This document shows, one piece after another, positions 61,249 through 64,000 of a stretch of 64,000 nt of DNA. The position numbers were made by a program, and so were the translations under genes. Below the pieces are notes generated by a model that made no database searches, was not told the origin of the DNA, and saw only the letters and a list, made by a program, of their open reading frames with translations. Positions within the stretch are counted from its first letter, which is position 1; the number at the start of each line of letters is the position of its first letter. Source of the DNA: Nocardia africana NBRC 100379 (GTDB lineage: Bacteria > Actinomycetota > Actinomycetes > Mycobacteriales > Mycobacteriaceae); the NCBI RefSeq assembly GCF_001612635.1, contig NZ_BDAV01000009.1:496001-560000 (forward strand). Direction: 5' to 3'.

Positions 61249-62142
61249 ATGTCCGCACCCACCGTCCTCGGTTTCGACTACGACCGCGTTCCGGTCGCCG
61301 AGGATGTCGCGTTGTCCGTGGCGCACGCCGGCTCCGGAACTCCGATCGTGCTGCTGCACGGCTTCCCGCAGACACATCTGATGTGGCGGCACGTCGCACC
61401 CGCGCTGGCGCGCGAGCACACGGTGCTGTGCCCGGACCTGCGCGGCTACGGCGACAGCGGCAAACCGGTCGCCGCCGATCCCGGCACCTATGCCAAACGC
61501 ACCATGGCCTCCGATGTGATCGCGCTGGCCGACCACTTCGGATTCGATCGCTTCGCGCTGGCCGGCCACGACCGCGGCGCGCTGGTGGCGATTCGCACCG
61601 GACTCGACCGGCCGGATCGCATCTCCCACGTGGCGGTTTTGGACGTGCTGCCGACGGCGGCCATGTGGGATGTCCTGCACGGCCACACCGCCGCGGTCGC
61701 GTTCCATCTGTATCTGATGGCCCAGCCGCCCGGGCTGCCCGAGCGCATGATCCGCGCGAGCGCCGACGACTTCTTCGGCCATTTTCTCGACGCCTGGTGC
61801 CTGCGCCCCGAGGCGATTCCCGCGGATATCCGCGCGGAGTATCTGCGGGCGTGCGCCGACGCGGTCGACTCGATCGTCGCCGACTACCGCGCCTCGGCCA
61901 CCGTCGATCTCGACCACGATCGGGCCGACCGCGCCGCCGGCAGGCGACTCACCATGCCCGTCACCGTGATTCAGCAGGATTGGGGCGCCGAACTCGGATA
62001 CGACGCGGCCGCGGTATGGCGCGAGTGGGCCACCGATCTCGACCACCGCACGCTCGCGCTGGGGCACTTCATGGCCGAGGAAGCGCCGGAGGAAGTGGTC
62101 GGGGTGATCACCGACCTGCTGCGCCGGACCCCCTCGGCCTGA
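61249..62142 (+). CDS. Alpha/beta hydrolase, haloacetate dehalogenase/epoxide hydrolase-like
   Basis: This 297-residue hydrolase has the oxyanion motif LLHGFPQTHLMWRHV, PDLRGYGDSGKP, and the nucleophile aspartate in AGHDRGALVAIR. The HDRG arrangement is that of fluoroacetate dehalogenases and epoxide hydrolases, not of serine esterases. The histidine is in LALGHFMAEEAPEEV. A cap domain lies between residues 130 and 210. It would open an epoxide or replace a halogen by way of an alkyl-enzyme ester; the substrate cannot be chosen. AGAAGGGA precedes the ATG. It is divergent from the SARP regulator. Confidence 0.87.
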   Translation: MSAPTVLGFDYDRVPVAEDVALSVAHAGSGTPIVLLHGFPQTHLMWRHVAPALAREHTVLCPDLRGYGDSGKPVAADPGTYAKRTMASDVIALADHFGFDRFALAGHDRGALVAIRTGLDRPDRISHVAVLDVLPTAAMWDVLHGHTAAVAFHLYLMAQPPGLPERMIRASADDFFGHFLDAWCLRPEAIPADIRAEYLRACADAVDSIVADYRASATVDLDHDRADRAAGRRLTMPVTVIQQDWGAELGYDAAAVWREWATDLDHRTLALGHFMAEEAPEEVVGVITDLLRRTPSA

Positions 62143-62239
62143 CGCGCAGAGCCCGGCGGCCGGCGCCGGATTCGGACGCGCGCCGACCATATCGGGCACG
62201 TACAGTGCGCGGTGTCGGACGAGTGCAGGTGAGGGGGCC

Positions 62240-63676
62240 GTGCAAGTGAGCAGCGACAGCCGGGCCGGGGAGATCCACGGCGGCGCCGAACCGGACACCC
62301 ACGACGGCGCGAGAGCGAATGCGCCCGCCGGCGCCGGTTTCGACCCCGGCGCCGGTTTCGCTGCGCACACCGGTGCGGTGACGATGGCCGACGAACGCCT
62401 CGGCGTCAACGATGCGGTCGCCGCCGTCCTCACCCGCTGGATCGGATCGATGCCCGCGCTGTATCTGGTGCTGATCGGGTTCAGCATCTGGATGGCGCTG
62501 GCGACCTGGGGGCCGTTGCGCTCGGTGGACCCGTATCCGTTTCCGTTCCTGCTGTTCGTCGACAACGTCGCGCAGCTGATTCTGTGTCTGGTGATCCTGG
62601 TGGGCCAGCGGGTGCTCAGTGCCGCCGCCGACCGCCGGTCGGTGCAGACCTACGAGAACACCGAGGCGATCTTCGCCCAGGTCGCGGATCTGCAGGCGCA
62701 TCTGGACCACCACGACCGCGCGCTCAGCCGGGGCCTGAGCCTGCTCGAGTCGACGCCGCATCCGTGGATCGAACGGCATCGGGTGCAGTCACCGCCGCAG
62801 GCCGCCGACCAGGCGGTCAGCACCAACGACCGGATCGCGGTGTGGCTGACCGAGCGGCTGGGCAGCGTCTGGGGCTTCTATCTCGCGCTCGGTTCGCAGA
62901 TTCTCTGGGTTGTGCTGGCGCAGGCCGGAATTCAGCGCGTCGACCCCTACCCGTTCGCCTTCATGGCGTTTCTGTCCACGCTCGCGCAACTGGTGTTCAT
63001 GATCGTGATCATGGTCGGTCAGGACGTGCTCGGGCGCACCGGTGACCGCCGCTCCGAGCAGACCTTCCTCGACGCGCAGGCGGTGCTGCACGAATGCCGG
63101 CGGATGAAGGCGCGGCTCACCGCCCAGGACCGCGTCATCGACAGCCTCACCGGTTACGTCACCGACCGGGTCAGCGAACAGCTCGGGCGGGCGCTGCACG
63201 AAACCAGCGAACGGGTCGACCACCAGGCCCGCGCCCACACCGTCATGACCACCGGTGAGGCGCCGGCCGACGCCGCCGCCCTGCGCCACTGGAACGAGCT
63301 CAGCGAACAGGACCGCCGGGCCTATCGCCAGCAGGCCCGCGGTATCGGGGAGGATCTGGCCGCGATCGGCTGCTTCATGGTGCCCGCCTTCGATCCGGCC
63401 TTCGCGGTGACCTTCGACGACGACGAGATCGGGCTGCTCGCCCGCCTCGACTACGAACGCCGGATCGCCGATCGGCGCGCCCTGCTCGGCGGAGCCGCCC
63501 ATCCCGATCCCGACGACGCCGAACCGCTGCCCTGGCCGGACCTGCCCCGGTCCGCGCGCATCCGCTACCTGCAGGCCGCCCGGCGCATCCCGGTGATGGT
63601 CTCCAGCGCCGGCTTCCAGGTGCTGCGCAGCACCCCGCCCCGGGTCCGCGGCGGTGCCCGCGCCCGCCTGACGTAA
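62240..63676 (+). CDS. Membrane protein with two DUF1003 units and a RyR-like C-terminus
   Basis: This protein of about 478 residues has a disordered N-terminus (1-65), then two tandem copies of a DUF1003 unit, each with a pair of transmembrane helices around a VDPYPF motif. Copy 1 runs from YLVLIGFSIWMALATWG to LCLVILVGQRVLS, copy 2 from YLALGSQILWVVLAQAG to FMIVIMVGQDVLG. A helical charged linker follows (residues 280-340). The last 130 residues follow prokaryotic RyR domains: WNELSEQDRRAYRQQARGI, EIGLLARLDYERRIADRR, PWPDLPRSARIRYLQAARRIP. RyR domains bind small ligands. The start is GTG 62240 or GTG 62246; the latter suits the AGGGGG site better. Function is unknown. Confidence 0.8.
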   Translation: MQVSSDSRAGEIHGGAEPDTHDGARANAPAGAGFDPGAGFAAHTGAVTMADERLGVNDAVAAVLTRWIGSMPALYLVLIGFSIWMALATWGPLRSVDPYPFPFLLFVDNVAQLILCLVILVGQRVLSAAADRRSVQTYENTEAIFAQVADLQAHLDHHDRALSRGLSLLESTPHPWIERHRVQSPPQAADQAVSTNDRIAVWLTERLGSVWGFYLALGSQILWVVLAQAGIQRVDPYPFAFMAFLSTLAQLVFMIVIMVGQDVLGRTGDRRSEQTFLDAQAVLHECRRMKARLTAQDRVIDSLTGYVTDRVSEQLGRALHETSERVDHQARAHTVMTTGEAPADAAALRHWNELSEQDRRAYRQQARGIGEDLAAIGCFMVPAFDPAFAVTFDDDEIGLLARLDYERRIADRRALLGGAAHPDPDDAEPLPWPDLPRSARIRYLQAARRIPVMVSSAGFQVLRSTPPRVRGGARARLT

Positions 63677-63687
63677 GGTCGCGACCC

Positions 63688-64000
63688 ATGAGTGAGGATC
63701 TGTTGGGCAAGGGTGCGCTGGTCAGCGGGGCGAGTCGCGGTATCGGATACGCGGTGGCGGCGGAACTGCTGCGGCGCGGGGCGAACGTGCTGATCACCGC
63801 CCGCAAACCGGAACCGCTGGCCGAGGCGGCCGACCGGTTGCGGGCGCTGGGCCATTCGGGCACCGTCGTCGCGCTGGCGGGCAATTCGGGTGACGAGGCG
63901 GCGCGCGCCGAGCAGGTGGACACCGCCGTCGCCGAATTCGGATCCTTGGACATCCTGATCAACAACACCGGCATCAACCCCGTCTACGGGTCGCTGATGG
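63688..64000 (+). CDS. SDR-family oxidoreductase (partial, runs off the window)
   Basis: The first 104 residues of a classical SDR: MSEDLLGKGALVSGASRGIGYAVAAEL with the Rossmann motif at residues 13-20, NVLITARKPEPL, a D/N pair in the LAGNSGDEA stretch, and LDILINNTGINPVYG (NNTG in place of NNAG). The pattern is FabG-like and near the mycobacterial Rv2766c group. The active site lies beyond base 64000. The ATG at 63688 stands 12 bases after the DUF1003/RyR gene, with AAGG about 10 bases upstream, so the two may share a transcript. Confidence 0.8.
   Translation, partial: MSEDLLGKGALVSGASRGIGYAVAAELLRRGANVLITARKPEPLAEAADRLRALGHSGTVVALAGNSGDEAARAEQVDTAVAEFGSLDILINNTGINPVYGSLM

Overview
The window is high-GC actinobacterial chromosome and most resembles a mycolic-acid-making member of the Mycobacteriales, probably Nocardia or a close relative. 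The best evidence is a long block in the order known from Mycobacterium tuberculosis Rv1473-Rv1485: ABC-F ATPase, small HTH protein, acnR and acn, Rv1476-type membrane protein, ripA, moxR, DUF58, VWA, fabG1 (mabA), inhA, hemH. F420-type LLM oxidoreductases, a PPOX-fold protein, a KstR-type operator and a cholesterol oxidase fit the same group. No rRNA, tRNA, CRISPR array, insertion sequence or phage gene was recognised.

Layout. 0-14 kb is accessory metabolism. It holds the end of a GH27 glycosidase, a half-length thioesterase, what looks like the tail of a TetR regulator, an epimerase/amine-dehydrogenase-like pair, and a steroid-type SDR plus acyl-CoA synthetase operon behind a KstR-type operator. 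An HxlR regulator/aminotransferase pair with twin palindromes, a type I arylsulfatase, several conserved proteins and a secreted trypsin-fold protein lacking the catalytic Asp follow. 14-29 kb is the core block: glutamate synthase-like protein, hemH-inhA-fabG1, VWA-DUF58-moxR, an extra complete mraY, ripA, the Rv1476-type protein, acn and acnR. The acn promoter carries a near-perfect AcnR operator.

29-37 kb holds a lipoprotein prolyl oligopeptidase, a hotdog thioesterase and a two-gene cassette that looks like a graspetide (omega-ester or omega-amide RiPP) locus: a 157-residue precursor candidate followed 10 bases later by an MvdC/MvdD-type ATP-grasp enzyme. A MarR/cupin pair, the Rv1473A-like HTH protein and the ABC-F ATPase complete this part. 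37-51 kb holds a basic amino acid decarboxylase, two LLM oxidoreductases, an enolase-superfamily enzyme coupled to a two-domain FAD/Fe-S dehydrogenase, a pyruvate oxidase-like enzyme, a cytochrome P450 without the ExxR motif, SDRs and a decayed SDR gene.

51-64 kb holds a TetR/cholesterol oxidase pair around a palindromic operator, further TetR and MerR regulators, a coupled SDR / ferritin-like diiron / flavin monooxygenase operon, a SARP-type regulator opposite an alpha/beta hydrolase, a membrane protein with two DUF1003 units and a RyR-like tail, and the start of one more SDR.

Taken together, the core genes serve envelope building (InhA, FabG1, RipA, MraY, MoxR/VWA), haem insertion and the TCA cycle. 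The accessory genes are mostly oxidoreductases for lipid, steroid and organic-acid breakdown, each with a local repressor. The main candidate for an undescribed system is the precursor/ATP-grasp pair at 32.1-33.6 kb. All functions are read from sequence by eye; no search was run.
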